Assembly (NCBI GenBank): GCA_016711345.1
Contig: JADJTD010000001.1
Span: 992,001 to 1,056,000 of the forward strand
Reading direction: 5' to 3'
Source of the DNA: Chloracidobacterium sp.
Lineage (GTDB): Bacteria; Acidobacteriota; Blastocatellia; Pyrinomonadales; Pyrinomonadaceae
DNA: 64,000 nt
The translations under genes were made by a program, and so were the position numbers. Shown in pieces: positions 1 through 8,761 of this stretch. The notes under the pieces were generated by a model, which searched no databases, was not told the origin of the DNA, and saw only the letters and a list, made by a program, of their open reading frames with translations. Position 1 is the first letter of the stretch, and each line of letters starts with the position of its first letter.

Positions 1-41
1 TAATAAACACCAAAACGCACCACAACAAAACCAACCCATCA

Positions 42-89
42 CGCTTCACACGCGATAGGCCACAAGTTCAAATCTTGTAGACGGCACCA
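42..89 (+). tRNA. tRNA-Val (CAC), 3' part only
   Basis: The 3' half of a tRNA is clear. The anticodon loop is TTCACAC (45-51, anticodon CAC), followed by the 3' anticodon stem GCGAT, a 5-nt variable loop, a perfect T arm (ACAAG / TTCAAAT / CTTGT, 62-78), the acceptor 3' strand AGACGGC, discriminator A and an encoded CCA (87-89). The 5' half is not recognisable. Only CGC at 42-44 pairs with the 3' anticodon stem, and bases 1-41 are almost G-free A/C-rich sequence with no D arm and no acceptor partner. This is most simply a damaged contig end rather than a real truncated gene. Confidence 0.8.
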
Positions 90-119
90 GTAGTAGATAC
101 AAGCTTTAAAGCTAAAATC

Positions 120-151
120 GGGGCAAGGCCAGAAATGACCTTGCCCTGTTT
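120..151 (+). terminator. Rho-independent terminator after tRNA-Val
   Basis: An inverted repeat GGGCAAGG / CCTTGCCC with a short loop is followed by TGTTTGT. It lies 30 bp downstream of the tRNA 3' end. Confidence 0.7.
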
Positions 152-176
152 GTATATTGGATGTCCTGGTTTTGGG

Positions 177-401
177 TTACGCGAGAACGTTCAATGACTC
201 TTTGGATGTAATGATGATGTCCACCGACGATCTCTTTGATTTATCGTCTTTTTTCGGAGGTGGTTTTGTCGGTGCAGGTGTAATCACCGGCGGTGCTTGC
301 TTGGGCGGTGGTTTCTTCTGCTCATCCTTCTGTGCGTAAACAGCTATGGACAGGCCAAGGACCATCACAAAGCTAAATAATATTTTTTGTAAAACTCTCA
401 T
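177..401 (-). CDS. Small secreted Pro/Lys-rich hypothetical protein
   Basis: A 74-residue protein with a clear signal peptide (MRVLQKILFSFVMVLGL, predicted cleavage after the VYAQ region). It is followed by a low-complexity segment rich in Pro and Lys (KKPPPKQAPP, KPPPKKDDK) and a short polar C-terminus. I chose the ATG at 401 because an AGAGG Shine-Dalgarno-like stretch precedes it and the signal peptide begins there. The frame stays open upstream to 464, but that extension would bury the signal peptide. I do not recognise a family. It is probably exported and perhaps envelope-associated. It stands alone between the tRNA and a plus-strand operon. Confidence 0.55.
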   Translation of the reverse strand: MRVLQKILFSFVMVLGLSIAVYAQKDEQKKPPPKQAPPVITPAPTKPPPKKDDKSKRSSVDIIITSKESLNVLA

Positions 402-647
402 TTTTTTTCGCCTCTTTCGTGTTTCTAACGTTCGGAAGAGAGGGAAAGTCGGAACCACTTTCATTCAAAGCAATCCCAATGCCACAACCTAGTATTTGAC
501 GTATTTGCCCATATTTTGGTTGGAAAACAATTTCTTTAGTCTAAAACCTATCTTAAAAAATTACGTTTTCCGTTATTTTCATACGAAAACGTGAATTCGG
601 CAATATCCGCATGCAATGATTTTTCGGTTAAATGCGATAATTGAAGC

Positions 648-1412
648 ATGACAGCAGCAGCAAATTCCCGTGATCGGATGCGGGCAGTACTCGTAATAGT
701 TGCCACGATCGGTACCATTTGGTTCAACTTCCTAGCCGCGACCGGCAGCGTCAACGGGGTTACGCCCGACGTTATTTCGGACAAATATCCCAATATTTTA
801 ACGCCTGCCGGCTACGCATTTTCGATCTGGAGCCTGATCTACCTCGGAATTGTTGCTTTTAGCATCTATCAATTTTTGGGTGCGAATCTGGTGCGTTTCC
901 GAGCCATCAGGTCGCTGTATATTTTCAGCTGCCTGCTGAATTGCGGCTGGATCTATTTTTGGCATCGCGATCAGATCGCCATCTGCTTAGTTTTTATCTT
1001 TGCTCTGCTCGCCACACTTTTCCTGATGCTTATTTTATTTCGACGGTCTGAGGCGTCTGGCGGGACGTTATTTACAAAAGTTCCATTTGGCATTTATGCA
1101 GGCTGGGTGACGGCGGCATCGCTGGTGAATTTTGTGATCTTCCTGAAATATGAAGGTGTGGAATTATCAAATTTTGCGTGGAATCTTCTTGGCGCGGTAT
1201 TGATAATTTTCGCTGCCCTGATCGCGATCCTTGTAAGAGCGAAGCTGAAAAATTATGTTTACCCGATAGCCGTCGCCTGGGCGTTGACAGCGATCGCAGT
1301 TAAACAAGGTGGCAACACGTCGATACTCGTCGCTGCCGCGATCGGTGTCGTTTCGTGCCTCGTTACCGCGGGCAGCGTCGTTGTCGATCTAAAGGATTCC
1401 AGCAGTGAATAA
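648..1412 (+). CDS. TspO/MBR-like tryptophan-rich sensory protein
   Basis: A 254-residue integral membrane protein with several hydrophobic helices. The segment TPAGYAFSIWSLIYLGIV (about residues 52-69) is the kind of Pro/Trp-rich helix seen in the longer TspO/MBR homologues of bacteria. TspO proteins bind porphyrins or related ligands in the membrane, but the physiological role of this longer type is unclear. The 3' end overlaps the start of aroDE by 8 bp, so the two are probably co-transcribed and translationally coupled. It is the first gene of a six-gene plus-strand run. Family assignment is by motif only. Confidence 0.65.
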   Translation: MTAAANSRDRMRAVLVIVATIGTIWFNFLAATGSVNGVTPDVISDKYPNILTPAGYAFSIWSLIYLGIVAFSIYQFLGANLVRFRAIRSLYIFSCLLNCGWIYFWHRDQIAICLVFIFALLATLFLMLILFRRSEASGGTLFTKVPFGIYAGWVTAASLVNFVIFLKYEGVELSNFAWNLLGAVLIIFAALIAILVRAKLKNYVYPIAVAWALTAIAVKQGGNTSILVAAAIGVVSCLVTAGSVVVDLKDSSSE

Positions 1413-2919
1413 CGGAAAGGTCTGCATTTCAATCTGCGCCGAAACACCCGACGAAATGATCACGAAGATCAAGCGAGCGGAAGAACTCGCTGACTTGATA
1501 GAGATTCGTTTTGATTGTGTATCCGCGGATCAGCTCGAACTGACATTCGAGCTGATGGAGAGTTATCAGGTCTCAAAGCCATTGATTGCGACATTTCGCT
1601 CGGCGGAACAAGGTGCGAAAACTTCTGCAACATTCGATCAGCGTAAAGAGTTTTGGCAAAAAACGCATACACGATTTTATGCGGCCGATGTTGAGGAAGA
1701 TGTTTTTCAGTTTGCTGGACACTGGAACAAGCGGATAGCTTCCTTTCACGATTTTGATGGCGTTACTGCAAAACTCGAAGCCGTTTTTGAAAATTTATGT
1801 TCCACCGATGCCGATGTGATAAAGATCGCCGTTCAATCTAACGATATATCAGATGCGATCCCGGTCTGGAAACTGTTCAAACAGACGAACGTCGACGGTA
1901 GAAACGTCATCCCTATCGCGATGGGCGAAGTCGGAAAATGGACGCGGATCTTGGGTCTGGCTCACGGTACATTCTTGACGTATGCGTCTATTGGCGAAGG
2001 CGATGAAACCGCGTCCGGTCAGATAACTGCGAAAGATCTAATAGAAACATATCGCGTTAAAGAACTCGATCTCGAAACAAAAGTTTACGGTGTGATCGGC
2101 GATCCCGTTTCGGAATCTCTTTCGCCATATATGCACAATGCGGCATTTGCCGACCAGAATATTAATGCCGTTTTTATTCCTTTACAGGTAAAAGATCTTG
2201 ACGAATTTATCCTTCGAATGGTGAGACCGAAAACCCGTGAAGTTGAACTTAATTTCGCTGGATTCGCCGTCACGATGCCGCATAAGCAGGCGATCATCAA
2301 ACACCTCGACGCCATAGATCCAACTGCTGAAAAGATCGGAGCCGTCAACACAGTAAAGATCGACGACGGCAAATTGATTGGCTACAACACTGATGCTTAC
2401 GGTTTTATCACGCCGCTAAAAGAGAGATTTGGTGATGTTAGTAGGGCAAGAGTTGCAGTTTTCGGTGCAGGCGGCGCTGCCCGAGCTTGTGTTTATGCTC
2501 TAAAGCAAGAAGGTGCTAACGTTAACCTTCTCGCCAGAGACAAAGAAAAAACGCAAGTGTTCGCCGATGAATTTGATCTGGTGACATCTCAAATTTCTAA
2601 TCTCAAATCTCAAATCCCCAAAATCCTGTTCGATAATTTTGACATCATCGTCAATGCAACTCCTGTAGGAATGAAAGGCCCACTCGAAAACGAATCGTTG
2701 TTTTCTGCCGAACAGCTTGAAGGTGTAAAATTTGTGTATGACCTTGTGACAAGTGCGGTAAAGACACCGATAATTCACGAGGCAAAAAAAGCGAATATTC
2801 CTTACCTTGACGGGTTTGATATGTTGATTCATCAGGGTGCAAAGCAGTTTGAGATATGGACCGGACAGTCGGCTCCGATTGTAAAGATGAAAGAGGCAAT
2901 TCAGAAGAAGATAGATTGA
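1405..2919 (+). CDS. aroDE: Bifunctional 3-dehydroquinate dehydratase (type I) / shikimate dehydrogenase
   Basis: A fusion of two consecutive shikimate-pathway enzymes. Residues 1 to ~215 are a type I dehydroquinase with EIRFD (33-37), His115 in SFHDF and the Schiff-base Lys140 in VIKIAV. Residues ~226-504 are shikimate dehydrogenase with GDPVSESLSPYMHN, catalytic Lys294 in MPHK, Asp330 in GYNTD and the NADP loop GAGGAA (354-359). It converts 3-dehydroquinate to shikimate in the cytoplasm. The start is GTG at 1405, overlapping the upstream gene by 8 bp. Such fusions are known in plants and some bacteria. A run of seven-base repeats lies in frame at 2587-2621 and encodes about residues 395-406 (SQISNLKSQIPK), in the NADP domain. 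AroA and AroK are encoded at 40-42 kb. Confidence 0.95.
   Translation: MNNGKVCISICAETPDEMITKIKRAEELADLIEIRFDCVSADQLELTFELMESYQVSKPLIATFRSAEQGAKTSATFDQRKEFWQKTHTRFYAADVEEDVFQFAGHWNKRIASFHDFDGVTAKLEAVFENLCSTDADVIKIAVQSNDISDAIPVWKLFKQTNVDGRNVIPIAMGEVGKWTRILGLAHGTFLTYASIGEGDETASGQITAKDLIETYRVKELDLETKVYGVIGDPVSESLSPYMHNAAFADQNINAVFIPLQVKDLDEFILRMVRPKTREVELNFAGFAVTMPHKQAIIKHLDAIDPTAEKIGAVNTVKIDDGKLIGYNTDAYGFITPLKERFGDVSRARVAVFGAGGAARACVYALKQEGANVNLLARDKEKTQVFADEFDLVTSQISNLKSQIPKILFDNFDIIVNATPVGMKGPLENESLFSAEQLEGVKFVYDLVTSAVKTPIIHEAKKANIPYLDGFDMLIHQGAKQFEIWTGQSAPIVKMKEAIQKKID
2587..2621 (+). repeat. Seven-base tandem repeat inside aroDE
   Basis: Five consecutive heptamers, TCTCAAA, TTTCTAA, TCTCAAA, TCTCAAA and TCCCCAA, all within the open aroDE frame. 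Similar seven-base arrays occur at 21694, 22127, 35069, 36851 and 44569. Confidence 0.8.
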
Positions 2920-2926
2920 CACAACA

Positions 2927-3649
2927 ATGACAGTTGAAGCATTAAATTGTCCCAACTGCGGTGCCGGTGTTGCAAGCGACAGCACGCAGTGTGAATTTTG
3001 CAAATCGCGATTAAAGACGATGGCGTGTCCGTCGTGTTTTGGGCTGATGTTTGTCGGCAGCAAATTTTGCGGACACTGCGGAGCAAAAGCGGTGCAGGCA
3101 GAGGCTGCTGATGGCGATAATCTTGGCGAATGTCCGCGTTGCCGACGAAGACTCGATTCTTTGCAGATCGGCGACGTGACGCTCAGCGAATGTAAAAAGT
3201 GCAGCGGAATGTGGGCAGATGTGGAGACTTTTCAGAATATTTGTGTCGATCGAGAAAAGCAATCGTCTGTTTTAGGATTTATCGGTGATCGTGAATTAAA
3301 TGCTGAGCCGCTTTCAAAGATCAGCTACGTTCCTTGTCCCAAATGCAAACAACTGATGAACCGCAGCAACTTTGCAAAAGCTTCCGGCGTGATCATCGAT
3401 ACTTGTAAGCAGCATGGCGTATGGTTTGATGCCGAAGAATTGCCGAAGGTGATCGAGTTTATCCAAAAAGGGGGAATGGACATCGCTCGTCAACGAGAAC
3501 GAATGGAGATAGAAAACGAACGCGGGCGTTTGCGTGAAGATCTGCGTAGACAGGCAAAATTCGACGCGAAATTTGGCACTGCAAATATTTCTGACAGAGA
3601 CGACGATCGCGGGGTGCAAGGTTTTTTGAGTAAACTTTTTGATATATGA
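2927..3649 (+). CDS. Zinc-ribbon protein with TFIIB-type zinc-binding domains
   Basis: A 240-residue cytoplasmic protein. The N-terminus has paired CxxC knuckles (CPNCGAG, CEFCKS, CPSCFG, CGHCGAK), as in double zinc ribbons. Two copies of the zf-TFIIB-like domain follow: CPRCRRRLD...CKKCSGMWAD at about residues 67-96, and CPKCKQLMN...CKQHGVWFDAEE at about 136-167. The second copy has the typical GxWxD/E signature. A charged helical tail (RERMEIENERGRLRE) follows. The function of this family is not established. Its stop codon overlaps the start of the ThiF-like gene (ATGA), which suggests coupling. Confidence 0.75.
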   Translation: MTVEALNCPNCGAGVASDSTQCEFCKSRLKTMACPSCFGLMFVGSKFCGHCGAKAVQAEAADGDNLGECPRCRRRLDSLQIGDVTLSECKKCSGMWADVETFQNICVDREKQSSVLGFIGDRELNAEPLSKISYVPCPKCKQLMNRSNFAKASGVIIDTCKQHGVWFDAEELPKVIEFIQKGGMDIARQRERMEIENERGRLREDLRRQAKFDAKFGTANISDRDDDRGVQGFLSKLFDI

Positions 3650-4665
3650 ACGACCGTTACAGTCGCCAAATATTATTTCGCGAGATCGGCAAGAGCGGTC
3701 AGGAAAAACTGCTGAATTCGCGTGTTTTGCTTGTCGGCTGTGGAGCGTTAGGAGCGTCGCACGCAGAAATGCTTGCACGAGCAGGCATTGGAAGATTACG
3801 AATTGTTGACCGCGATTTTGTCGAGTTCACTAATCTTCAACGGCAGACATTATTCAAGGAAAGTGACGCCGCTGAGCGTCTGCCGAAAGCCATCGCCGCA
3901 AAGTCACGCATCACCGAGATCAATTCCGAGATCGATGTGGAAGCGATCGTCGCCGATGTAAATCTCTCGAATATAGAATCGCTCATTGACGGCTGCGATC
4001 TAATCCTCGACGGCAGTGATAATTTTCAAGTTCGCTATCTTGTAAACGACGTCTGCGTACGGCACAGCAAGACGTGGATCTATGGTGCTGCAGTTTCGAG
4101 CTACGGGACGACAATGACGATCATTCCGGGCCAGACACCTTGTCTGCGTTGCATCTTTGACGAAATGCCCGACGCTGGCTCGGCTCCAACATGTGACACG
4201 GCAGGCGTGATAATGCCGATAATCGCGACGGTTTCAGCGACGCAAGTAGCTGAAGCTTTGAAGATACTTGTTGGTGACACTGATTCTCTGCATCGTTCGT
4301 TAATGCAATTCGACATATGGGCCAACGACCGTCAACGCATCAAACTCAGCGATCCGAATCCGGACTGTAAATGTTGCGGGCAAAAAATATTTGAATTTCT
4401 TGATGCTGAATCGCAGGAATTTTCTGCTGTCCTTTGCGGGCGAAATGCTGTTCAGATAGCACCGCCTTCGCAAACAAAGATCGATCTTGTGTCGCTCGCA
4501 GAACGTATTAATAGTGTGACTGAAGTAAAACAGAATGAATATTTGTTACGGTTCACCTCCGGTGAAAATGAAATTACCGTATTTCGTGATGGCAGAGCCA
4601 TTGTAAAAGGAACAAACGACGTTTCAGCTGCACGTTCTCTTTACGCAAAATATATCGGGAATTGA
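3646..4665 (+). CDS. ThiF/MoeB/HesA-family sulfur-carrier adenylyltransferase
   Basis: A 339-residue E1-like enzyme. An N-terminal Rossmann nucleotide fold (LLVGCGALG, about 28-36) is followed by the RIVDRDFVEFTNLQRQ segment that positions ATP and the acceptor C-terminus. The zinc knuckle CLRC pairs with a downstream CKCCG, and TCDTAG holds the candidate catalytic cysteine. It is expected to adenylate the C-terminal Gly of a ubiquitin-like sulfur carrier (ThiS or MoaD), for thiamin or molybdopterin synthesis. No carrier gene is adjacent. The ~80-residue C-terminal extension (ALCGRNAVQI onward) resembles that of Bacillus-type ThiF. ThiF and MoeB cannot be separated from sequence alone. The formate dehydrogenase at 50 kb would need molybdopterin. 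Confidence 0.85.
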   Translation: MNDRYSRQILFREIGKSGQEKLLNSRVLLVGCGALGASHAEMLARAGIGRLRIVDRDFVEFTNLQRQTLFKESDAAERLPKAIAAKSRITEINSEIDVEAIVADVNLSNIESLIDGCDLILDGSDNFQVRYLVNDVCVRHSKTWIYGAAVSSYGTTMTIIPGQTPCLRCIFDEMPDAGSAPTCDTAGVIMPIIATVSATQVAEALKILVGDTDSLHRSLMQFDIWANDRQRIKLSDPNPDCKCCGQKIFEFLDAESQEFSAVLCGRNAVQIAPPSQTKIDLVSLAERINSVTEVKQNEYLLRFTSGENEITVFRDGRAIVKGTNDVSAARSLYAKYIGN

Positions 4666-4669
4666 TCAT

Positions 4670-5953
4670 ATGAAGGACCGGCCAAACATTGTGATCATCG
4701 GCGGCGGATTTGGCGGCTTGTGGGCTGCCAAGGCGCTTGCTGATAAGCCTGTCGATGTCACGCTGATCGACCGCAAGAATCATCACGTCTTTCAGCCGCT
4801 GCTTTATCAGGTCGCGACAGCGGTGCTTAGTCCTGGCGAGATCGCACAGCCGATACGACGCATTCTTCACAAGGCTGATAATATCGAGGTCCTTCTTAGC
4901 GAGGTTGTCGGTTTTGATAAGGAGAATGGGTGCGTTACGCTGTCGGACGGCTCGCAGATTTCTTACGACTATTTGATCGTCGCCGGCGGAGCTCGGCATT
5001 CATATTTTGGACATGACGAATGGGAACGCGACGCGCCGGGATTGAAGACGATCGAGGACGCCGTTGAGATGCGTCGCCGTATCCTCGTTGCATTCGAGAC
5101 CGCCGAACGCGATGCGTATCTCACCGGCAACCAAAAACAGTTGAATTTTGTCGTAGTAGGCGGCGGCCCGACGGGCGTTGAACTTGCCGGAGCGATCGCC
5201 GACATTGCGCGAAAGGCGCTTGCGAAAGATTTCAAGGCCATTGACACGCGAAATGCTTCAGTGATGCTCTTCGAAGGTTCAGACAAAATTCTCGGCACCT
5301 TTGGCAAGGACCTTTCCGAAAGTGCCAAGCAACAGCTCGAATCGCTCGGAGTAGAAGTGCATCTCAACAGTTTCGTTACCGACATCGAGCCTGGCCGCGT
5401 GAAGGTAGGCGACGATTGGATCGACTGTGATGTAGTTCTGTGGGCAACTGGAGTTGCCGCTTCGCCGCTGAGCAAAGCACTCGGCGTCGAGATCGATAAG
5501 GCTGGACGCGTTCTTGTCGAAAACGATCTTTCGCTAAAAGGCTTCCAGAATATTTTCGTCATCGGAGACATGGCATTTTTGCTGCAGAAAGGCGGCGAGC
5601 CTGTTCCCGGCGTCAGTCCCGCCGCGATGCAGATGGGAACCGCGACCGCGAATAACATTCTCGCCGAGTTAAAAGGGACGCCGCGCGAGGATTTTGTTTA
5701 CCATGACAAAGGCACAATGGCGACGATCGGCCGAAAAAAAGCGATTGCCCAGCTCGCGGGCCTGAAGTTCACAGGTTTTATCGCATGGATGATGTGGCTG
5801 TTCCTTCATGTCTTTTTCCTCATCGGTTTTCGAAACCGGCTGGCCGTGCTTTTCGAATGGTTTTGGGCCTATCTCACGCGTGAACGCAGCGCACGGCTCA
5901 TAACCGGCGACGCCTGCGAAATGAACACGCCTAAAGGTTCGCAAGTAAGTTGA
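4670..5953 (+). CDS. ndh: Type II NADH:quinone oxidoreductase
   Basis: A 427-residue single-subunit flavoprotein that oxidises NADH and reduces membrane quinone without pumping protons. It has an FAD-binding GGGFGGLWAAKAL near the N-terminus, a second Rossmann motif VVGGGPTGVELAGAIAD near residue 163 for NADH, the ATG-type motif LWATGVAASP, and the FAD-contacting IFVIGDMA. The quinone-site region carries HVFQPLLYQVATAVLSPGEIA. A hydrophobic C-terminal helix (FIAWMMWLFLHVFFLIGF) would anchor it to the inner membrane. The start is ATG, 4 bp after the ThiF-like gene, within the same operon. Confidence 0.93.
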   Translation: MKDRPNIVIIGGGFGGLWAAKALADKPVDVTLIDRKNHHVFQPLLYQVATAVLSPGEIAQPIRRILHKADNIEVLLSEVVGFDKENGCVTLSDGSQISYDYLIVAGGARHSYFGHDEWERDAPGLKTIEDAVEMRRRILVAFETAERDAYLTGNQKQLNFVVVGGGPTGVELAGAIADIARKALAKDFKAIDTRNASVMLFEGSDKILGTFGKDLSESAKQQLESLGVEVHLNSFVTDIEPGRVKVGDDWIDCDVVLWATGVAASPLSKALGVEIDKAGRVLVENDLSLKGFQNIFVIGDMAFLLQKGGEPVPGVSPAAMQMGTATANNILAELKGTPREDFVYHDKGTMATIGRKKAIAQLAGLKFTGFIAWMMWLFLHVFFLIGFRNRLAVLFEWFWAYLTRERSARLITGDACEMNTPKGSQVS

Positions 5954-5972
5954 TCTAAATAACATCATTAAA

Positions 5973-8123
5973 ATGAAAAAATTTCTTCTGATCTTTGTCT
6001 CAATTTTTATCTTTACCACGTTCGCATTTGGCAGCGGGCCTTCAATTTGGTCGGTCAATTCGCGAGCCGACATTTTGAAGGGTGACGCTCGCGGCGTCTC
6101 CATCGCTTCGGACGGAACGATTACGCTTGCTCCAAAATTGACTGAAATTTTTAAGACCGAACAGTCTTACATCTGGTCGAGTACGGTTGATACAAAAAGC
6201 GACATCTATCTTGGCACGGGCGGCGACGGAAAGATCTTTAAGGTCGATGCCAACGGAAAAGGTGCGTTACTCACCGATCTCGCAGAAATGAATGTCACTT
6301 CGCTTGCGATAGGCAATGGCGGAGAATTATTTGCTGGAACTTCGCCTGACGGTAAAGTTTACAAGATCGATTCCAGCGGCAAAGCTGAGGTCTATTTTGC
6401 TCCAAAGGAAAAATATATTTGGTCGCTCGCCGTTTTGGCTGACGGCAGTCTTGCGGTGGCAACCGGCGATGGCGGCAGGCTATATAAGGTAAAGTCGGCG
6501 AATGCAACGCCGGAATCTTCATTAATGTTCGACACGAGCGAGACTCATATTATTACGCTTGCGACTGACAAACAAGGAAATTTATACGCCGGAACGGATT
6601 CGAATGGACTGGTAATGCGGTTTGGAACTGATGGCAAGCCGTTCGGTTTGCTCGATTCTTCGCTGCGTGAAATTCACGATATTTCCATTGGCCCGGACGG
6701 TTCAATCTATGTACTCGCTCTTGGCGAATCGGCATCTGCGAAGAGCGAAGTTTCGCCGGTCTCGACGCCCGACAATAAAACTGTTTCAGTTGAAAGATCA
6801 AGCTCAAATCCTGAGCCGCCCGCAAAAAGCCGCTACGATCTAACCGGTGCGAAATCTGCTGTTTATCGTATCTTACCTGACGGCAGCACAGATATTTTGT
6901 GGGCATCGGCGACGGTTACAGGATTTTCCTTATACGCACATCAGACGGGTAACGGCGTCTTGCTCGGAACTTCTGACAAAGGCCGCATTTACAACATCAG
7001 CAATGATGGACGCGATACGTTGGTACTGCAGACCGATGCGAATCAAATCTCGACGCTTCAGGCTGCAGGAAATGGTCTCATCGCAACATCCAGCAATCAA
7101 GGTTCGCTGTTCCGATTCGCGCCCGACACGCTTGCCGAAGGAACATATGATTCCGCTGTGCTCGATGCAAAAAATACAGCGACTTGGGGACGAATATGGT
7201 GGAACAGCTCGGGAAGCGTTTCCATACAAACTCGAACCGGAAACACAGAAAAGCCGGATGAAACATGGAGTGTCTGGAGTGCGGCGCTAATCGATCCAAA
7301 AGGCGGCCAGGTCGCGAGTCCGAAGGCAAGGTATTTTCAATGGCGTGCAGTTCTCAGGAGTTCGGCTTCGGCTGCGTTGCTTAGTGAGGTCAATTTAGCT
7401 TTTGTTGCCCGCAACATCGCTCCTGAAGTTCTGTCTATCCAAGTTTTGCCGACAAACGTCGGTCTTGCGGCAAATCCGCCGATGCAGATCGACCCGAATA
7501 TCGAGATCAACGGTCTCGATCCTGTGACATTCGGCATCCCGAATACTGCAGTGCCGCCGCGACGTGTTTATCAGCGCGGAGCTACATCTCTTCAATGGAC
7601 AGCCGAGGACCGCAATGGCGACAAGATAATTTACGACGTTTATTACAAGGAGGTTGGTGACGCGAATTTCAAATTGCTTCGTGGCGACATGACTGACAAT
7701 TTTCTTGCTATCGACGGCCAGTCGCTCGCAGATGGGCGATATGTTTTTAAGATCGTCAGCAGAGATTCGCCTTCGAATCCATTAAACCTAGCACTATCCG
7801 GCGAAAAATTGACCGAACCGATAGATATCGACAACACGCCGCCCGTTGTAAACGCTGTTGGCGTCCCGCAAACAACAGGCGAAATTACCAGGCTCACTTT
7901 CGAGGCCTCGGACGCCGCAAGCTACCTGACACGCGCCGAATACAGCGTTAATGGCGGTGATTGGATCTCCTTTTATGCCAACGACGGCATTTCCGACAGC
8001 CCGCGTGAAACCTATACGATCGAAGTGCCGCTGAAATCTCCCGGCGAATACGCCGTGATTTTGCGTGTTTTCGATGTGAATGGAAATGCGGGCAATGCAA
8101 GGCAAATTGTCCGGAAAAAATAG
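5973..8123 (+). CDS. Secreted beta-propeller protein, function unknown
   Basis: A 716-residue exported protein with signal peptide MKKFLLIFVSIFIFTTFAFG. Residues ~40-380 carry repeated blades with the pattern DIYLGTGGDGKIFKVDANGK, ELFAGTSPDGKVYKID and NLYAGTDSNGLVMRF, as in NHL/SMP-30-like or two-component-regulator propellers. The middle holds a low-complexity linker (SAKSEVSPVSTPDNK) and more blades. The C-terminal ~200 residues look like Ig/fibronectin-type beta-sandwiches (LQWTAEDRNGDKIIYDVYY, FEASDAASYLTRAEYSVNGG). Such proteins are usually periplasmic or surface binding proteins, but no enzyme motif is visible. It is the last gene of the plus-strand run. Confidence 0.7.
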   Translation: MKKFLLIFVSIFIFTTFAFGSGPSIWSVNSRADILKGDARGVSIASDGTITLAPKLTEIFKTEQSYIWSSTVDTKSDIYLGTGGDGKIFKVDANGKGALLTDLAEMNVTSLAIGNGGELFAGTSPDGKVYKIDSSGKAEVYFAPKEKYIWSLAVLADGSLAVATGDGGRLYKVKSANATPESSLMFDTSETHIITLATDKQGNLYAGTDSNGLVMRFGTDGKPFGLLDSSLREIHDISIGPDGSIYVLALGESASAKSEVSPVSTPDNKTVSVERSSSNPEPPAKSRYDLTGAKSAVYRILPDGSTDILWASATVTGFSLYAHQTGNGVLLGTSDKGRIYNISNDGRDTLVLQTDANQISTLQAAGNGLIATSSNQGSLFRFAPDTLAEGTYDSAVLDAKNTATWGRIWWNSSGSVSIQTRTGNTEKPDETWSVWSAALIDPKGGQVASPKARYFQWRAVLRSSASAALLSEVNLAFVARNIAPEVLSIQVLPTNVGLAANPPMQIDPNIEINGLDPVTFGIPNTAVPPRRVYQRGATSLQWTAEDRNGDKIIYDVYYKEVGDANFKLLRGDMTDNFLAIDGQSLADGRYVFKIVSRDSPSNPLNLALSGEKLTEPIDIDNTPPVVNAVGVPQTTGEITRLTFEASDAASYLTRAEYSVNGGDWISFYANDGISDSPRETYTIEVPLKSPGEYAVILRVFDVNGNAGNARQIVRKK

Positions 8124-8170
8124 AGGGTCGCTAAGACTTTATAAATCAGCTATTTACGGATTATTCTTTC

Positions 8171-8226
8171 TGTTCCATTTTGTTCCAGCGTTTGTTCCAC
8201 TTTGAGTGAAACGGAACATGGAACAA
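8171..8226. repeat. GTTCCA-rich imperfect palindrome between convergent genes
   Basis: Three spaced TGTTCCA/TTGTTCCA words are followed by GAGTGAAACGGAACATGGAAC, so the segment can fold on itself. The GTTCCA/TGGAAC arms resemble the palindromes inside the large repeats at 27.0 and 36.9 kb. It lies between the convergent propeller and zinc-ribbon genes and could also act as a terminator. Confidence 0.45.
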
Positions 8227-8232
8227 AAACAG

Positions 8233-8757
8233 CTACTTTTTGGGCAGGGTCATCGTCCGGCCTTCGCTGTCGATCTCGAGATGGCGCGTAGTATTCTCGG
8301 TGACACTTGGAGGAACGAGATCGCCCGTTTTGTAGCTTGATTCGGGTGATGCCCATTCGGTTTGGGGCGGTGGAAGTGCGGTGTTTGGAGAACCGCTAAT
8401 CGTATTACCGGTATTCGAACCAACAAATGCTGTTGGGCCTTTTTCGGCCCGACGAAGCTGCATATATTGGGCAATTCCGCTCCCAAGTGAGCCGAATGCA
8501 GGTATCAGCATCCAAAACCACCAGTTCTGCCCCATTTTTGAAAATGAAAGAGCTATCGCGATAGCGAAAAAAGCCAAGCCCGTACCGATCTTTGTGATCG
8601 CGCTCTCCCAATGAATAGGTTTGCCTTTGTGATTGAGAAGCTGCTGTGGTTGTTGAGGAGTTGGCAGGGAGCTCGATACGTTGCCGAGATCCGTTCCACA
8701 GCTTCTGCAGAATTTTCCGTTATCAGGATTTTGTCCACCGCATTTCTGGCAAAACAT
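8233..8757 (-). CDS. Zinc-ribbon membrane protein
   Basis: A 174-residue protein that begins with a classical zinc-ribbon knuckle pair (MFCQKCGGQNPDNGKFCRSC). This is followed by a Ser/Pro/Gln linker and two hydrophobic segments (IGTGLAFFAIAIALSFSKM and WWFWMLIPAFGSLGSGIA), then a polar tail. It is probably an inner-membrane protein with a cytoplasmic zinc ribbon, a layout common in proteins of unknown function. It follows rlmB by 4 bp and is the last gene of a three-gene minus-strand operon, which starts with another zinc-ribbon protein. Confidence 0.7.
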   Translation of the reverse strand: MFCQKCGGQNPDNGKFCRSCGTDLGNVSSSLPTPQQPQQLLNHKGKPIHWESAITKIGTGLAFFAIAIALSFSKMGQNWWFWMLIPAFGSLGSGIAQYMQLRRAEKGPTAFVGSNTGNTISGSPNTALPPPQTEWASPESSYKTGDLVPPSVTENTTRHLEIDSEGRTMTLPKK

Positions 8758-8761
8758 AGTT

